Positions 54,120 through 63,909 of a stretch of DNA of 64,000 nucleotides are shown piece after piece. The DNA is from Rhizobium vallis (GTDB lineage Bacteria > Pseudomonadota > Alphaproteobacteria > Rhizobiales > Rhizobiaceae), in assembly GCF_003985155.1 (NCBI RefSeq), contig NZ_ML133687.1, positions 186,001-250,000 of the forward strand, in the 5' to 3' direction. Made by a program: the position numbers and the translations under genes. The notes under the pieces are model-generated. The model was not told where the DNA came from and ran no database searches. It saw only the letters and a list, made by a program, of their open reading frames with translations. Position 1 is the first letter of the stretch; each line of letters opens with the position of its first letter.

Positions 54120-55424
54120 ATGAGCATTTTCGGCAGCATGAAGACGGCAGTATCGGGGATGAACGCTCAGGCAAACCGTCTCAGCACCGTCGGCGACAAC
54201 ATTGCCAACGTGAACACCACCGGCTACAAGGCCGTGTCGACGAGCTTCTCGTCGCTCGTTCTGCCCTCCTCGGGCGGCAACTACAATTCCGGCGGCGTTC
54301 AGACTTCGGTCCGCCAGGCCGTTTCCGACCAGGGCGATATTTCCTACACCACCTCGAGCACCGACCTTGCGATCTCAGGCGACGGCTTCTTCATCGTTCA
54401 GGGTCCTGACGGTACGCCGGTCCTGACCCGCGCCGGCGACTTCACCAAGGACGACGAAGGCAACCTTGTCAATGCCGCCGGCTTCCAGCTGATGGGCTAT
54501 TCGTACGGCTCGGGTGCTCCCGCCGTCGTCGTCAACGGCTTCGATGGGCTCGTTCCCGTCAACGTCAGCCAGGATGGCCTGACCGCTATTGCCTCCACGT
54601 CAGGTTTCTTCAAGGGCAACCTCGATTCCAACGCCAAGGTCGCTCCGGTCGCTCCCGCGACGCTGCCGAGCGCCAACCTCGCCACCACGACGACCGATAC
54701 CAAGAAGGTCTCGATGGTCGCCTACGATCGCCTCGGCAACAAGGTGATGTACGACTTCTACTTCACGAAGACTGCAGTCGCGGCAGCGCCGCCGCCGGCG
54801 CCGCCCGCTACCGCAGCGACCTGGGAAGTGGCAATGTATCGCAACGCCAACGCGGCGACGGGCGGCACCACCTCCTTCCCCTACAGCGCCGGTGGCTCAG
54901 TCGGCAACGGAACGCTCACCTTCGACGCCAACGGCAAGATGACCTCGACCGGTGCCGTCACCATCAACGATGGGGTAACGGGCCAGGCGATCGCCATGGA
55001 TTTCTCGGGCTTCACGCAGCTCGGCGCCGCCTTTTCCGGTACCGGTACGCCGAATGGTCAGGCGGCGACCCCGGTCCAGGACGTCACGATCGATGGCGAC
55101 GGCATCGTCTATGCCAAATATGAGGACGGCAGCACCAAGCCGCTTTACCGCATTCCGCTCGCCAACGTCGCAAGCCCCGACAAGCTGACGCTGATGAGCG
55201 GCAACGTCTACAGCGCCAACGGCCAGTCTGGCGTCACCGTCACCGGTTTCCCGCAGACCAACGGCCTCGGCACGATCAAATCGGGCGCTCTCGAAGGTTC
55301 GAACGTCGACCTCGCCGGCGAACTGACCGAAATGATCGAAGCACAACGCAGCTATACCGCCAATTCAAAGGTCTTCCAGACGGGCTCGGACATCATGGAC
55401 GTCCTCGTCAACCTCAAGAGATAA
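54120..55424 (+). CDS. flgE: Flagellar hook protein FlgE
   Basis: 434 residues. N-terminal SIFGSMKTAVSGMNAQANRL and NIANVNTTGYKAVSTSF, middle insertion (AAAPPPAPPATAA) and C-terminal LEGSNVDLAGELTEMIEAQR with YTANSKVFQ. Forms the universal joint between rod and filament. Confidence 0.96.
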   Translation: MSIFGSMKTAVSGMNAQANRLSTVGDNIANVNTTGYKAVSTSFSSLVLPSSGGNYNSGGVQTSVRQAVSDQGDISYTTSSTDLAISGDGFFIVQGPDGTPVLTRAGDFTKDDEGNLVNAAGFQLMGYSYGSGAPAVVVNGFDGLVPVNVSQDGLTAIASTSGFFKGNLDSNAKVAPVAPATLPSANLATTTTDTKKVSMVAYDRLGNKVMYDFYFTKTAVAAAPPPAPPATAATWEVAMYRNANAATGGTTSFPYSAGGSVGNGTLTFDANGKMTSTGAVTINDGVTGQAIAMDFSGFTQLGAAFSGTGTPNGQAATPVQDVTIDGDGIVYAKYEDGSTKPLYRIPLANVASPDKLTLMSGNVYSANGQSGVTVTGFPQTNGLGTIKSGALEGSNVDLAGELTEMIEAQRSYTANSKVFQTGSDIMDVLVNLKR

Positions 55425-55443
55425 GTAGGGTAACGGGTAAGCC

Positions 55444-56931
55444 ATGTCGCTCACATCCGCACTTAATACCGCGCAGAACATATTCAACAATACCGGCACG
55501 CAGAGCAGTGTCGTATCGAACAATATCTCGAATGCGGGCAACAAGGATTATGTGCGCCGGCAGGCGATGCTCACCACGTCCCTGAACGGCGCGCAGGTCG
55601 TCAAGATAGACCGGGCGCAGGAAGACGCCCTGCTGCGCCAGTATCTGAAGTCGTCCTCGCAGGACAGCGCCCAGCAGGCGCTGCTGAGCGGTCTCGGGGA
55701 TCTCAAGTCGATCATGGGCGGCAACGACTATGAAACGGCGCCGTCCACCTATCTCGGTGTTTTCCAGCAAAAACTGCAGGCGTTCAGAACCTCGCCGGGC
55801 AGCACCGTCGCGGCTCAGGGCGCCATCACCGCCGCCCAGGACGTTGCCAACTCGCTGAACAACGCATCGAACTCCGTTCAGGACGTTCGCGCCTCCGCCG
55901 ACAAGCAAATCGCTACGGCGGTCGACAGCCTGAATACGCTTCTCAGCCAGTTCGAGAAGGCCAACAATGCGGTGAAGACCGCGACGGCCTCGGGCGCGGA
56001 TGCATCGAGCGCTCTCGATGAGCGTGAGAAGGCCCTCAAGCAGATTTCGCAGATCGTCGGCGTCAACACGACGACACGCGACAACAACGACATGGTGCTG
56101 AGCACCTCTGACGGGACGATCCTCTTCGAGACGGTCTCGCGCAAGGTAACGTTCCAGGCCAAGGATGTCTACAACGCCAACATCGCCGGCAATTCGGTCT
56201 ATGTCGACGGCGTGGCGCTTCCGCGCGGCAGCGGATCGACGACCACAGGGCAAGGGAGCCTTCAGTCTCTCCTCCAGATCCGCGACGAGATCGCTCCCAA
56301 TTTCCAGAAGCAGCTCGACGAAATCGCCCGCGGCCTGGTCTCGCTCTTCAAGGAACAGAACACGGCAGCTGGTCCGGCCTATGTGCCCGGCCTCTTCACC
56401 TGGGGCGGCGGCACGGTCGATACCGGTGCCACTGCCGTTGCCGGCATGGCGGCGACGATCAGTGTCAGCAGTCGCGTGATCACCTCGCAGGGCGGCGATC
56501 CGATGCGCCTGCGCGATGGTGGCGTCAACGCCACAGGTCTCGTCGCGAATCCGACCGGCCTCAGCGGCTACACGAATGAGCTTGATCGCCTATATACAGC
56601 GATGGGCTCCGATATCGATTTCGATCCGGCGGCGGGACCCGCAGTTGGTTTCGACAACTCGACGGGCATCGATTCGAACGTCAGCATCATGGAATATGCG
56701 ACCAATTCCTTGGGTTGGCTCGAGCAGTACCGCAGCAACGCCACGACGGCGGCGGAGAATACCTCGGCGGCGCTGTCGCGTTCCGACGAGGCCTATTCCA
56801 ACGAGACGGGCGTCAACCTCGACGAGGAACTGACCCTGCTTCTCGACATCGAGCAGTCCTACAAGGCGGCGACCAAGATCCTGAACGCCGTTGATGAAAT
56901 GTTGAAGTCATTGCTGGATATTGCGAGTTAA
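55444..56931 (+). CDS. flgK: Hook-filament junction protein FlgK (HAP1)
   Basis: 495 residues. N-terminal SLTSALNTAQNIFNNTGTQS and SVVSNNISNAGNKDYVRRQA; C-terminal ETGVNLDEELTLLLDIEQSY and AATKILNAVDEMLKSLLDI. It caps the hook before filament growth. Starts 19 nt after flgE; flgL follows after 3 nt. Confidence 0.95.
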   Translation: MSLTSALNTAQNIFNNTGTQSSVVSNNISNAGNKDYVRRQAMLTTSLNGAQVVKIDRAQEDALLRQYLKSSSQDSAQQALLSGLGDLKSIMGGNDYETAPSTYLGVFQQKLQAFRTSPGSTVAAQGAITAAQDVANSLNNASNSVQDVRASADKQIATAVDSLNTLLSQFEKANNAVKTATASGADASSALDEREKALKQISQIVGVNTTTRDNNDMVLSTSDGTILFETVSRKVTFQAKDVYNANIAGNSVYVDGVALPRGSGSTTTGQGSLQSLLQIRDEIAPNFQKQLDEIARGLVSLFKEQNTAAGPAYVPGLFTWGGGTVDTGATAVAGMAATISVSSRVITSQGGDPMRLRDGGVNATGLVANPTGLSGYTNELDRLYTAMGSDIDFDPAAGPAVGFDNSTGIDSNVSIMEYATNSLGWLEQYRSNATTAAENTSAALSRSDEAYSNETGVNLDEELTLLLDIEQSYKAATKILNAVDEMLKSLLDIAS

Positions 56932-56934
56932 GCC

Positions 56935-57981
56935 ATGAAGAGCTCATTTATTTCAAGTTCGGCCATCCAGAATGCAATGCGGTTGACGATCCGTCAGGCG
57001 CAGAACCAGATGACGAAGGCGTCGACGGAAGCGACGACGGGAGTCTATGCGGATATCGGTGTCTCCCTCGGCGGCAACGCTGCCAGGAGCGTGGACTTCA
57101 GTCGTGAGGTCGACAGGATAGATTCGATCAAATCAAGCAATTCGCTGGTCAACGCGCGCATGGAATCCTCGCAGCTCGGCCTCTCCAAGATGAAGGACGT
57201 CGGCGACGGTCTCGTTTCGAAGCTGACGGCGCTTCAGGGCAGCCGCGATCCAGGCAGCATCACCGTCGCCATCCAGTCGGCGACCAGCGCCCTGTCCACC
57301 ATGATGGATACGGCCAACACCATGGTGAACGGCGAATATCTCTTCTCCGGCATCAACACGGATGTACAGCCGCTGACCGACAAGACGGCTGCGACGAGCG
57401 CGGCGATCGTTACGGCGCTGAACACATATGCGACGGGTCTTGGCAAGCCGGTCAACCAGTTGACCGGCGCTGAAATGGACACTTTCATCACCACGCAGGT
57501 CGAGCCGATGTTCAGTCAGGCCAACTGGACCAACCCGGCGACCGGCTGGTCGCAGGCGTCGAACCAGAACATGACGAGCCGCATCAGCAACTCGGAAGTG
57601 ATCGAATCCTCGACCAACGCCAATTCCGAAGGCATGCGTTATTTCGCTCTCGCCTCGGTCATGACCTCGGCGTTGCTCGGGCAGAATCTCAGCACCGACG
57701 CGATGGGCAAGGTCTCCAGCAAGGCAATCAGCTATACGACGAAGGCGACCACCGGCCTGGTCACCCAGGCAAGCCAGCTCGGCCTTTCGCAGGAGCGCGT
57801 CAAGAAGTCCAACGACGCTCTCGATGCTCAGTCTAACATCATCAAGAACAAGCTCGTCGATCTCCAGGGCGTCGACCCCTATGAAGCTTCGACCCTCGTC
57901 AAGACTTTGGAAACGCAGCTTGAAACCGCCTACACGATCGTTTCGAAGATCCAGCAGTTGAGTCTCGTAAACTACCTTTGA
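56935..57981 (+). CDS. flgL: Hook-filament junction protein FlgL (HAP3)
   Basis: 348 residues with flagellin-like ends: IQNAMRLTIRQAQNQMTKAS at the N terminus and SQERVKKSNDALDAQSNIIK, TLVKTLETQLETAYTIVSKI at the C terminus. Forms the second junction ring. Confidence 0.94.
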   Translation: MKSSFISSSAIQNAMRLTIRQAQNQMTKASTEATTGVYADIGVSLGGNAARSVDFSREVDRIDSIKSSNSLVNARMESSQLGLSKMKDVGDGLVSKLTALQGSRDPGSITVAIQSATSALSTMMDTANTMVNGEYLFSGINTDVQPLTDKTAATSAAIVTALNTYATGLGKPVNQLTGAEMDTFITTQVEPMFSQANWTNPATGWSQASNQNMTSRISNSEVIESSTNANSEGMRYFALASVMTSALLGQNLSTDAMGKVSSKAISYTTKATTGLVTQASQLGLSQERVKKSNDALDAQSNIIKNKLVDLQGVDPYEASTLVKTLETQLETAYTIVSKIQQLSLVNYL

Positions 57982-58017
57982 TGAGCAAAGGCGCGCAATA
58001 TAAAGAAGGATGCATGA

Positions 58018-58365
58018 ATGTATCAGTTCTCATATGCCGAAGTCATGCAAGACTCGGTGGCCGACGCGAAAGAGCGGGAATGGCAGGTTCTTGACCGGTC
58101 CATAGACCTGCTGTCGTTGGCGCGCGACAAGGAAAAATACGGCCGGGAAGCCATTGAAGCCCTGTTTTATACGCGCCGGGTCTGGATCAGCTTCATCGAG
58201 GATCTGAAAAATCCCGACAATCAGCTGGAGATCGAGCTCAGGGCCAACCTCATCTCGATCGCGATCTGGATACTGAAGGAATGCGACAGGATCAGAAAAC
58301 GTCTGTCTAACAACTACCAGGGCATCATCGACGTTACCACCATCATCAGGGATGGACTTAAATGA
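58018..58365 (+). CDS. flaF: Flagellin synthesis regulator FlaF
   Basis: 115 residues, helical: [20 protein letters not shown], then [20 protein letters not shown]. In Caulobacter FlaF is needed for flagellin translation and secretion, opposing FlbT. ATG with GAAGGA upstream. Its stop overlaps flbT by 4 bp, giving coupled production of the two opposing regulators. Confidence 0.9.
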   Translation: MYQFSYAEVMQDSVADAKEREWQVLDRSIDLLSLARDKEKYGREAIEALFYTRRVWISFIEDLKNPDNQLEIELRANLISIAIWILKECDRIRKRLSNNYQGIIDVTTIIRDGLK

Positions 58366-58811
58366 AAAGTACACTTCGCATTTCTCTGAAAGCCGGAGAA
58401 AGAATCTTCATCAACGGCGCCGTCCTGCGCGTCGACCGCAAGGTCGCGCTGGAATTCCTGAATGATGTGACGTTCCTTCTCGAAAATCACGTGCTCCAGC
58501 CGGAAGGCGCCACGACGCCGCTCCGCCAGCTCTATTTCATCGCGCAGATGATCCTCATCAACCCCGAGGGCAAGGACCACTCGACGGCGATGTTCCGCAA
58601 GTCGATCACCATGCTGCTCACCTGCTTCAAGAACGAAGAGATCCTCGCGGAACTGAAGCGCATCGATGCACTCGTCTCGACCGGCCGCGCCTTCGACGCG
58701 CTCAAGGCCATTCGCGGCCTCTACGCGATCGAAGACAATATCCTCAACAACCACGAACTGCCGCCGACGATGGTCGAGCAAATTCGCAGGGAGATCGCAC
58801 CATGGCGGTAG
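58362..58811 (+). CDS. flbT: Flagellin mRNA repressor FlbT
   Basis: 149 residues: [20 protein letters not shown], then [20 protein letters not shown]. In Caulobacter FlbT binds the 5' leader of flagellin mRNA and promotes its decay when the hook is incomplete. The conserved leaders of flaA-C in this window are natural candidates for its target. Overlaps flgD by 10 nt. Confidence 0.92.
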   Translation: MKSTLRISLKAGERIFINGAVLRVDRKVALEFLNDVTFLLENHVLQPEGATTPLRQLYFIAQMILINPEGKDHSTAMFRKSITMLLTCFKNEEILAELKRIDALVSTGRAFDALKAIRGLYAIEDNILNNHELPPTMVEQIRREIAPWR

Positions 58812-59233
58812 ATGCAACGTCGAAGGTGAACACTTCCACAGCCTCGACTGATATGACGAATACGGCTCAGAAGAAGGCGACGCTGAACTACGACAACTTT
58901 CTTCAGCTGCTCATCGCGCAGATGAAGAACCAGGACCCGACCGATCCGATGAAGGCGAGCGAGCAGGTGGCGCAGCTTGCGACCTTCTCGCAGGTCGAGC
59001 AGACGGTCCAGACCAATACCAAGCTGGACACCCTTCTGGCAAGCTCGAGCCTCACCCAGGCCAGCAGCTATGTCGGCAAATACATGGAAAGCGCCGATGG
59101 CACCGTCAAAGGCGTCATCGATTCCGTCAAGGTTTATTCCGACGGCATCATTGCGACGACCGAGAATGGCGGTAAGATACTCGTGCAGGCGGGAATCACC
59201 GTTGCCGACAAGGCTCCAAGCGGCAGCTCCTGA
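58802..59233 (+). CDS. flgD: Hook cap protein FlgD
   Basis: 143 residues; shorter than enteric FlgD (about 230). The conserved N-terminal region is present ([40 protein letters not shown]); the C-terminal part is truncated to about 60 residues, as in other alphaproteobacteria. Scaffolds hook assembly. Confidence 0.93.
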   Translation: MAVDATSKVNTSTASTDMTNTAQKKATLNYDNFLQLLIAQMKNQDPTDPMKASEQVAQLATFSQVEQTVQTNTKLDTLLASSSLTQASSYVGKYMESADGTVKGVIDSVKVYSDGIIATTENGGKILVQAGITVADKAPSGSS

Positions 59234-59322
59234 TGCAACCCGCGCCGTGCGCCGGTTTGATGCCAACAATCGCGGCCTTGCCAAGGCGGGGCCGCTTCAA
59301 GGCGATATGAGGTTGCCTTTCG

Positions 59323-59589
59323 ATGAACGAAGCTGATGCATTGGATCTGTTCCAGGCCGCGATCTGGACCGTGCTGATCGCCGCCGGTCCCGCCGTCATC
59401 GCCGCGATGGTGGTGGGCCTCGTCATTGCCTTGATCCAGGCCCTGACCCAGGTGCAGGAAGCGACGCTGACCTTCGTGCCGAAGATCGTCGCGGTGCTCG
59501 TCACGGTCGGCGTCACGGCCCCCTTTGTCGGCTCGCAGATCTCGATTTTCACCAATCTGGTCTTCTCGCGCATCCAGTCAGGTTTCTGA
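59323..59589 (+). CDS. fliQ: Flagellar export gate protein FliQ
   Basis: 88 residues with two membrane helices (IWTVLIAAGPAVIAAMVVGL; FVPKIVAVLVTVGVTAPFVG) and the conserved ALIQALTQVQEATLTFVPKI. Component of the FliPQR gate. 89 nt after flgD. Confidence 0.96.
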   Translation: MNEADALDLFQAAIWTVLIAAGPAVIAAMVVGLVIALIQALTQVQEATLTFVPKIVAVLVTVGVTAPFVGSQISIFTNLVFSRIQSGF

Positions 59590-59595
59590 GCCACC

Positions 59596-59617
59596 TTCGC
59601 GCAAGCTTCGCCATTTA
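59596..59617 (+). promoter_or_regulatory. Flagellar promoter-like motif upstream of flhA
   Basis: TTCGCGCAAG, 10 nt, then TA. A full consensus match, 63 nt before the flhA start and only 6 nt after the fliQ stop, implying that flhA starts a new unit. Confidence 0.68.
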
Positions 59618-59679
59618 ACTCTCGATCCGAATTGGGCGGACTTCATGTCTGCCTCCTCTCATGAAGAGACGGAATCGTT

Positions 59680-61767
59680 ATGGCGCAACCACCTGCACTA
59701 CCCCTTCCTAAAGTCGCCCCGAGCCTGCGCGACGTCGGTTTTGCTCTCGGCATCGTCGGCATCATCTGCATTCTCTTCCTGCCGATCCCGCCGTTCCTCA
59801 TCGATATGGGACTTGCCTTCTCGATCGCCTTCTCTGTGCTGATCCTCATGGTCGCGCTGTGGATTCAGAAGCCGCTCGATTTCTCGTCCTTTCCGACCAT
59901 TCTGCTGATCGCAACGATGACCCGCCTGGCGCTGAATATAGCGACGACGCGCGTCATCCTGTCTCATGGCAATGAAGGTCACGACGCAGCCGGCGGCGTC
60001 ATCGCCGGTTTCGCAAGCCTTGTCATGTCCGGCGATTTCGTCATCGGTCTGATCGTCTTCCTGATCCTCATCACCATCAACTTCATCGTCATTACCAAGG
60101 GCGCCACGCGTATCGCCGAAGTCGGCGCGCGTTTCACCTTGGACGCCATCCCCGGCAAGCAGATGTCGATCGACGCCGATCTCTCGGCCGGGATCATCGA
60201 CGAGAAGGAAGCCCAGCGCCGGCGCAGGGAGCTCGAAGAGGAAAGCTCCTTCTTCGGCGCGATGGACGGTGCGTCGAAGTTCGTACGTGGTGATGCCGTC
60301 GCTGGCCTCATCATCACCGCCATCAACGTTTTCGGCGGCATCATCATCGGCTATTTCCGCCACGGCATGCCGATCGGCGAAGCGGCCGACGTCTTCGTCA
60401 AGCTCTCCGTCGGCGACGGCCTCGTCTCGCAGATGCCGGCCCTCATCGTCTCGCTCGCCGCCGGCCTTCTCGTCTCGCGCGGCGGCACCACCGGCTCGAC
60501 CGACCAGGCGGTCGTCAACCAGTTGAGCGGCTATCCCCGCGCGCTCTCCGTCTCGGCCGTGCTGATGTTCGTCCTGGCCTTGATGCCGGGCCTGCCGTTT
60601 GTCCCCTTCGTCATTCTCGGCAGTCTTCTCGCCTTCGGCGCCTGGTTCATCCCGCGTCAGGTCGAGGCTGAAAACAAGCTTCGCCGCGAGCAGGAGGAAA
60701 AGAAGGTCGTCCAGAGCAAGGAGCTGGAAAAGGATTCGGTCAAGTCGGTGCTTCGCACCTCGGAGATCGAGCTGGCGCTCGGCAAGATGGTCTCGACGCG
60801 CCTGCTCGGCGCCCACCAGGAACTCGCCTTCCGCGTCGGCAAGATGCGCAAGAAGTTCGCCACGCAATACGGTTTCGTCGTGCCCGAGATCAAGGTGACG
60901 GACGATATCGCCATCGCCGAGAAGTCCTACCAGATCCGCATCCACGGCACGACGGTCGCCTCCAATCTGCTGCGCGTCGGCGAAGTCCTCGTTGTCACCG
61001 GCGCCGGCCGCCGGCCGAGCATTCCGGGCGACGAAATCCGCGAACCTGCTTTCGGCATGCCTGCCGTCTCGATCCTCGAAAACTTTGCCGACGATCTGAA
61101 GCGCGAAGGCTTCCAGCCGATCGACAACGTCTCCGTCGTGCTCACGCACATGAGCGAGGTCATCCGCAACAACCTGCCGCAGCTTCTGTCCTACAAGGAC
61201 GTCAAGGTGCTGATCGACCGCCTCGACCCCGAATACAAGAAGCTCGCCGACGAGATCTGCTCGTCGCACATGTCCTATTCCGGCCTGCAGGCGGTACTGA
61301 AGCTCCTGCTTGCCGAGCGCGTCTCGATCCGCAACCTGCACCTCATTCTCGAAGCGGTGGCCGAGCTTGCCCCGCATGTCAGGAAGACCGAGCAGATCGT
61401 CGAGCACGTCCGCATCCGCATGGCCCAGCAGCTTTGCGGCGACCTGGCCGACAACGGCGTGCTGCGCGTGCTGAGGCTCGGCAGCAAGTGGGATCTCGCC
61501 TTCCATCAGGCGCTGAAGCGTGACAACAAGGGCGAGGTGATCGAATTCGACATCGATCCCCGCAGCCTTGAGGAGTTCAGCGAGCAGGCGACCAAAGTTA
61601 TCCGTGAGTTCATGGATCGCGGCCTGCCATTCGCCCTTGTCACGTCGCCGGAAACACGCTCCTATGTGCGCATGATCATCGAACGGCTGTTCGCCACGCT
61701 GCCGGTCCTGTCGCATGTCGAACTGGCCAAGGGCATCGAGATAAAGATTTTGGGCTCTATTTCATGA
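59680..61767 (+). CDS. flhA: Flagellar export gate protein FlhA
   Basis: 695 residues. Eight membrane helices (about 20-330) with the FHIPEP region ([40 protein letters not shown]) and a cytoplasmic ring domain (about 360-695) that docks chaperone-substrate complexes. Part of the export engine. Its stop overlaps fliR by 4 bp. Confidence 0.97.
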   Translation: MAQPPALPLPKVAPSLRDVGFALGIVGIICILFLPIPPFLIDMGLAFSIAFSVLILMVALWIQKPLDFSSFPTILLIATMTRLALNIATTRVILSHGNEGHDAAGGVIAGFASLVMSGDFVIGLIVFLILITINFIVITKGATRIAEVGARFTLDAIPGKQMSIDADLSAGIIDEKEAQRRRRELEEESSFFGAMDGASKFVRGDAVAGLIITAINVFGGIIIGYFRHGMPIGEAADVFVKLSVGDGLVSQMPALIVSLAAGLLVSRGGTTGSTDQAVVNQLSGYPRALSVSAVLMFVLALMPGLPFVPFVILGSLLAFGAWFIPRQVEAENKLRREQEEKKVVQSKELEKDSVKSVLRTSEIELALGKMVSTRLLGAHQELAFRVGKMRKKFATQYGFVVPEIKVTDDIAIAEKSYQIRIHGTTVASNLLRVGEVLVVTGAGRRPSIPGDEIREPAFGMPAVSILENFADDLKREGFQPIDNVSVVLTHMSEVIRNNLPQLLSYKDVKVLIDRLDPEYKKLADEICSSHMSYSGLQAVLKLLLAERVSIRNLHLILEAVAELAPHVRKTEQIVEHVRIRMAQQLCGDLADNGVLRVLRLGSKWDLAFHQALKRDNKGEVIEFDIDPRSLEEFSEQATKVIREFMDRGLPFALVTSPETRSYVRMIIERLFATLPVLSHVELAKGIEIKILGSIS

Positions 61768-62516
61768 TAACAGACCCGCAAGGGACCGTTCTCGCGCTGT
61801 TTCTGGTTTTCTGCCGGATCGGCGGCTGTGTGCTGGCTCTTCCTGGTTTTTCTTCGGCGCGCGTGCCCGAACAGCTGCGCGTCTTTATCGCTTGCGCTCT
61901 CTCGATCGCCGTCATGCCGTTGCTCTGGGACACCGTCTATCCGGCCGTCCATACAGGCGCCGGAACCTATATCGGCCTGATCTTCACCGAATCACTGGTC
62001 GGTGTGATGTATGGGATGCTGGCGAGAATCTATACGCTCGGCATGCAGTTCGCCGCTTCGATCCTCGCCACGATGGTCGGCTACACCCAGCCGGGTTCTG
62101 CCGACGTCATCGAAGACACGCCGGAGACCAGCCTATCGGCCTTTGTCACCTTCGCCGGCATCATGATTCTCTTCATCATGGATTTCCATCATATCGTCTT
62201 TCGCGCACTGATCGATTCCTACACGACCATGCCCTTCGGTGGCCTTGTGCAGATGCGCTCGACGCTGATCACCTTCACCGACACGCTGGAACAGACCACC
62301 TACATCATGCTGCGGCTGTCGAGCCCCTTCCTGATCTACGGCCTGATCTTCAACGTCTCGATCGGCTTCATCAACAAGCTCGCGCCGCAGATCCCGGTCT
62401 ACTTCATCTCCACGCCTTATCTGCTGATGGGCGGGCTCTTCCTGATCTATTTCTCGATTGCCGCGATGGTCAGCCAGTTCGGCCAGGCCTTCGATTCGAT
62501 CTATATCGGGCGATGA
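61764..62516 (+). CDS. fliR: Flagellar export gate protein FliR
   Basis: 250 residues, five to six helices ([40 protein letters not shown]) and a conserved C-terminal [20 protein letters not shown]. Completes the FliPQR gate. ATGA overlap with flhA. Confidence 0.95.
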   Translation: MITDPQGTVLALFLVFCRIGGCVLALPGFSSARVPEQLRVFIACALSIAVMPLLWDTVYPAVHTGAGTYIGLIFTESLVGVMYGMLARIYTLGMQFAASILATMVGYTQPGSADVIEDTPETSLSAFVTFAGIMILFIMDFHHIVFRALIDSYTTMPFGGLVQMRSTLITFTDTLEQTTYIMLRLSSPFLIYGLIFNVSIGFINKLAPQIPVYFISTPYLLMGGLFLIYFSIAAMVSQFGQAFDSIYIGR

Positions 62517-62523
62517 GGCTGAT

Positions 62524-62937
62524 ATGGTCGACAAGAACCGCTCCCAGAAGCTCAAGCGTCTCATGTCGGTGCAGCGGCATATCGAGAGGATGGCCGAGAA
62601 CGATCTGGCCGAAACCAGCCGGCAGCGCGTCGAGGTCAATGCGGCGATGGACGACGTCATCACCGCACTCGGCTCGATGGACCCCGTTCACCATGCCTTT
62701 TCTCAGAATTACGCCGATCGATTCGGCCGGCTCACCATCAAGGACCAGCAGCTGACCGGCATGCAGCAGGTTCACGAGATGCGGTTGATGCGCGAGCGCG
62801 CCAAGGCCGATCGCCTGGAAGAAGGCATGAAAGAGGCCCTTGAGGCCGAGCGTCGCGAGATCGACGACAATGCCGTCTACGATGTAATCGATCAGCAATT
62901 CGCAACGCCAGCCTCCAGCAAGCTTCAAAAACCATAG
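62524..62937 (+). CDS. FliJ-like coiled-coil protein candidate
   Basis: 137 residues, almost entirely helical and charged (QKLKRLMSVQRHIERMAEND; LMRERAKADRLEEGMKEALE). Length (FliJ about 147), predicted antiparallel coiled coil and position 7 nt after fliR fit the export protein FliJ, which is otherwise missing from the window. No direct signature proves it. ATG of MVDKNRSQ is used; the longer frame overlaps fliR. Confidence 0.6.
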   Translation: MVDKNRSQKLKRLMSVQRHIERMAENDLAETSRQRVEVNAAMDDVITALGSMDPVHHAFSQNYADRFGRLTIKDQQLTGMQQVHEMRLMRERAKADRLEEGMKEALEAERREIDDNAVYDVIDQQFATPASSKLQKP

Positions 62938-62968
62938 TCGCTACGATCTTAAATTAGAGGATTGTAAC

Positions 62969-63532
62969 GTGGCTATTTCGCCCCCCAGTGATCTGGTCCT
63001 GGACGTTGTCAAAGCTGCCGACCCCATGGAGGTTCAGGCAGCTCAGGAAAAATTGAAGGCAAATCGTGCGGCCTTTGCCGCAACGAGCCTCGCCGAGAAT
63101 GGCAAGGGCTTTTCCAATACTGTCGACGTTCTCGATCATGTCGGTCAGAAGAGCGGCCTCTCCAACATCCAGAACCGCACCAAAACCGAGGACGTTCCGG
63201 AAAGCTACCGGAAGTTCGAGGCCATGGTTCTGCAGAATTTCGTCAAGTCCATGCTGCCGAGTGAAAGCGACGACGTCTATGGCAAGGGCGCGACCGGCGA
63301 TATCTGGAAGGGCATGATGGCCGAGCAGCTCGGCAACACCATGGCCAAGGGCGACGGCATCGGCATCGCCAAGCAGATGTACAGCGAGCAGCTGCGCCGG
63401 CAGGAAGGCAAGATCGTCAACGCTTCGACCGATGATCACGACCGCAACACCGCGCTCAGCATGATCGACGACTTCCAGCGCAAGACGTTTGGCACGCCGA
63501 CCGCCGAAGCCAAGACCGCAAGCGACGCATAA
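62969..63532 (+). CDS. flgJ: FlgJ-type rod-cap protein without muramidase domain
   Basis: 187 residues. Only the N-terminal rod-binding domain of FlgJ is present (SYRKFEAMVLQNFVKSMLPS, WKGMMAEQLGNTMAKGDGIG); there is no peptidoglycan hydrolase half. GTG start with AGAGG upstream. The cell-wall opening function is likely supplied by the lytic transglycosylase next to fliK. Confidence 0.85.
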   Translation: MAISPPSDLVLDVVKAADPMEVQAAQEKLKANRAAFAATSLAENGKGFSNTVDVLDHVGQKSGLSNIQNRTKTEDVPESYRKFEAMVLQNFVKSMLPSESDDVYGKGATGDIWKGMMAEQLGNTMAKGDGIGIAKQMYSEQLRRQEGKIVNASTDDHDRNTALSMIDDFQRKTFGTPTAEAKTASDA

Positions 63533-63543
63533 CCGAGGGTAAG

Positions 63544-63909
63544 ATGGAAATAGTTTCGAACGAATACAGGATCAAATCCGTTCTCGGACGCCTCGAGATG
63601 ATCATCGACAATGAGAACACCCGGATCGGCAGCGATCCGCAGTTCGATCTCAAGGTCTCCAACGCGCACAAGAGCCGTTGCCTCTACGAGCTGTCGATGC
63701 TGTTTCGCGATACCGATCCGGCCGAGCTTGCCGCTGCCCATCTCGATCAGCTGCACGGCTTGAAGAAGAAGCTGGTTCTCAATGCCCGTCGCGTCGAGGC
63801 CCATCTCGAAGCGGTTCGCGCCGTCGCCGATCTCCTGAAGAATGCGGTTCAGGACGCCGATGCCGACGGCACTTATTCCCAGGAACAATTCGCCTCGCGT
63901 GGAAACTGA
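63544..63909 (+). CDS. FlgN-like export chaperone candidate
   Basis: 121 residues, helical. Small size, LGRLEMIIDNENTRIGSDPQ, LHGLKKKLVLNARRVEAHLE and a C-terminal disordered tail resemble FlgN, the chaperone of FlgK and FlgL. Position 11 nt after flgJ supports it. Assignment is by pattern and context. Confidence 0.6.
   Translation: MEIVSNEYRIKSVLGRLEMIIDNENTRIGSDPQFDLKVSNAHKSRCLYELSMLFRDTDPAELAAAHLDQLHGLKKKLVLNARRVEAHLEAVRAVADLLKNAVQDADADGTYSQEQFASRGN

Noticed and set aside
59698..61716. 672-codon frame antisense to flhA
   Set aside because: Highly charged shadow frame caused by GC-rich codon use opposite a clear FlhA.
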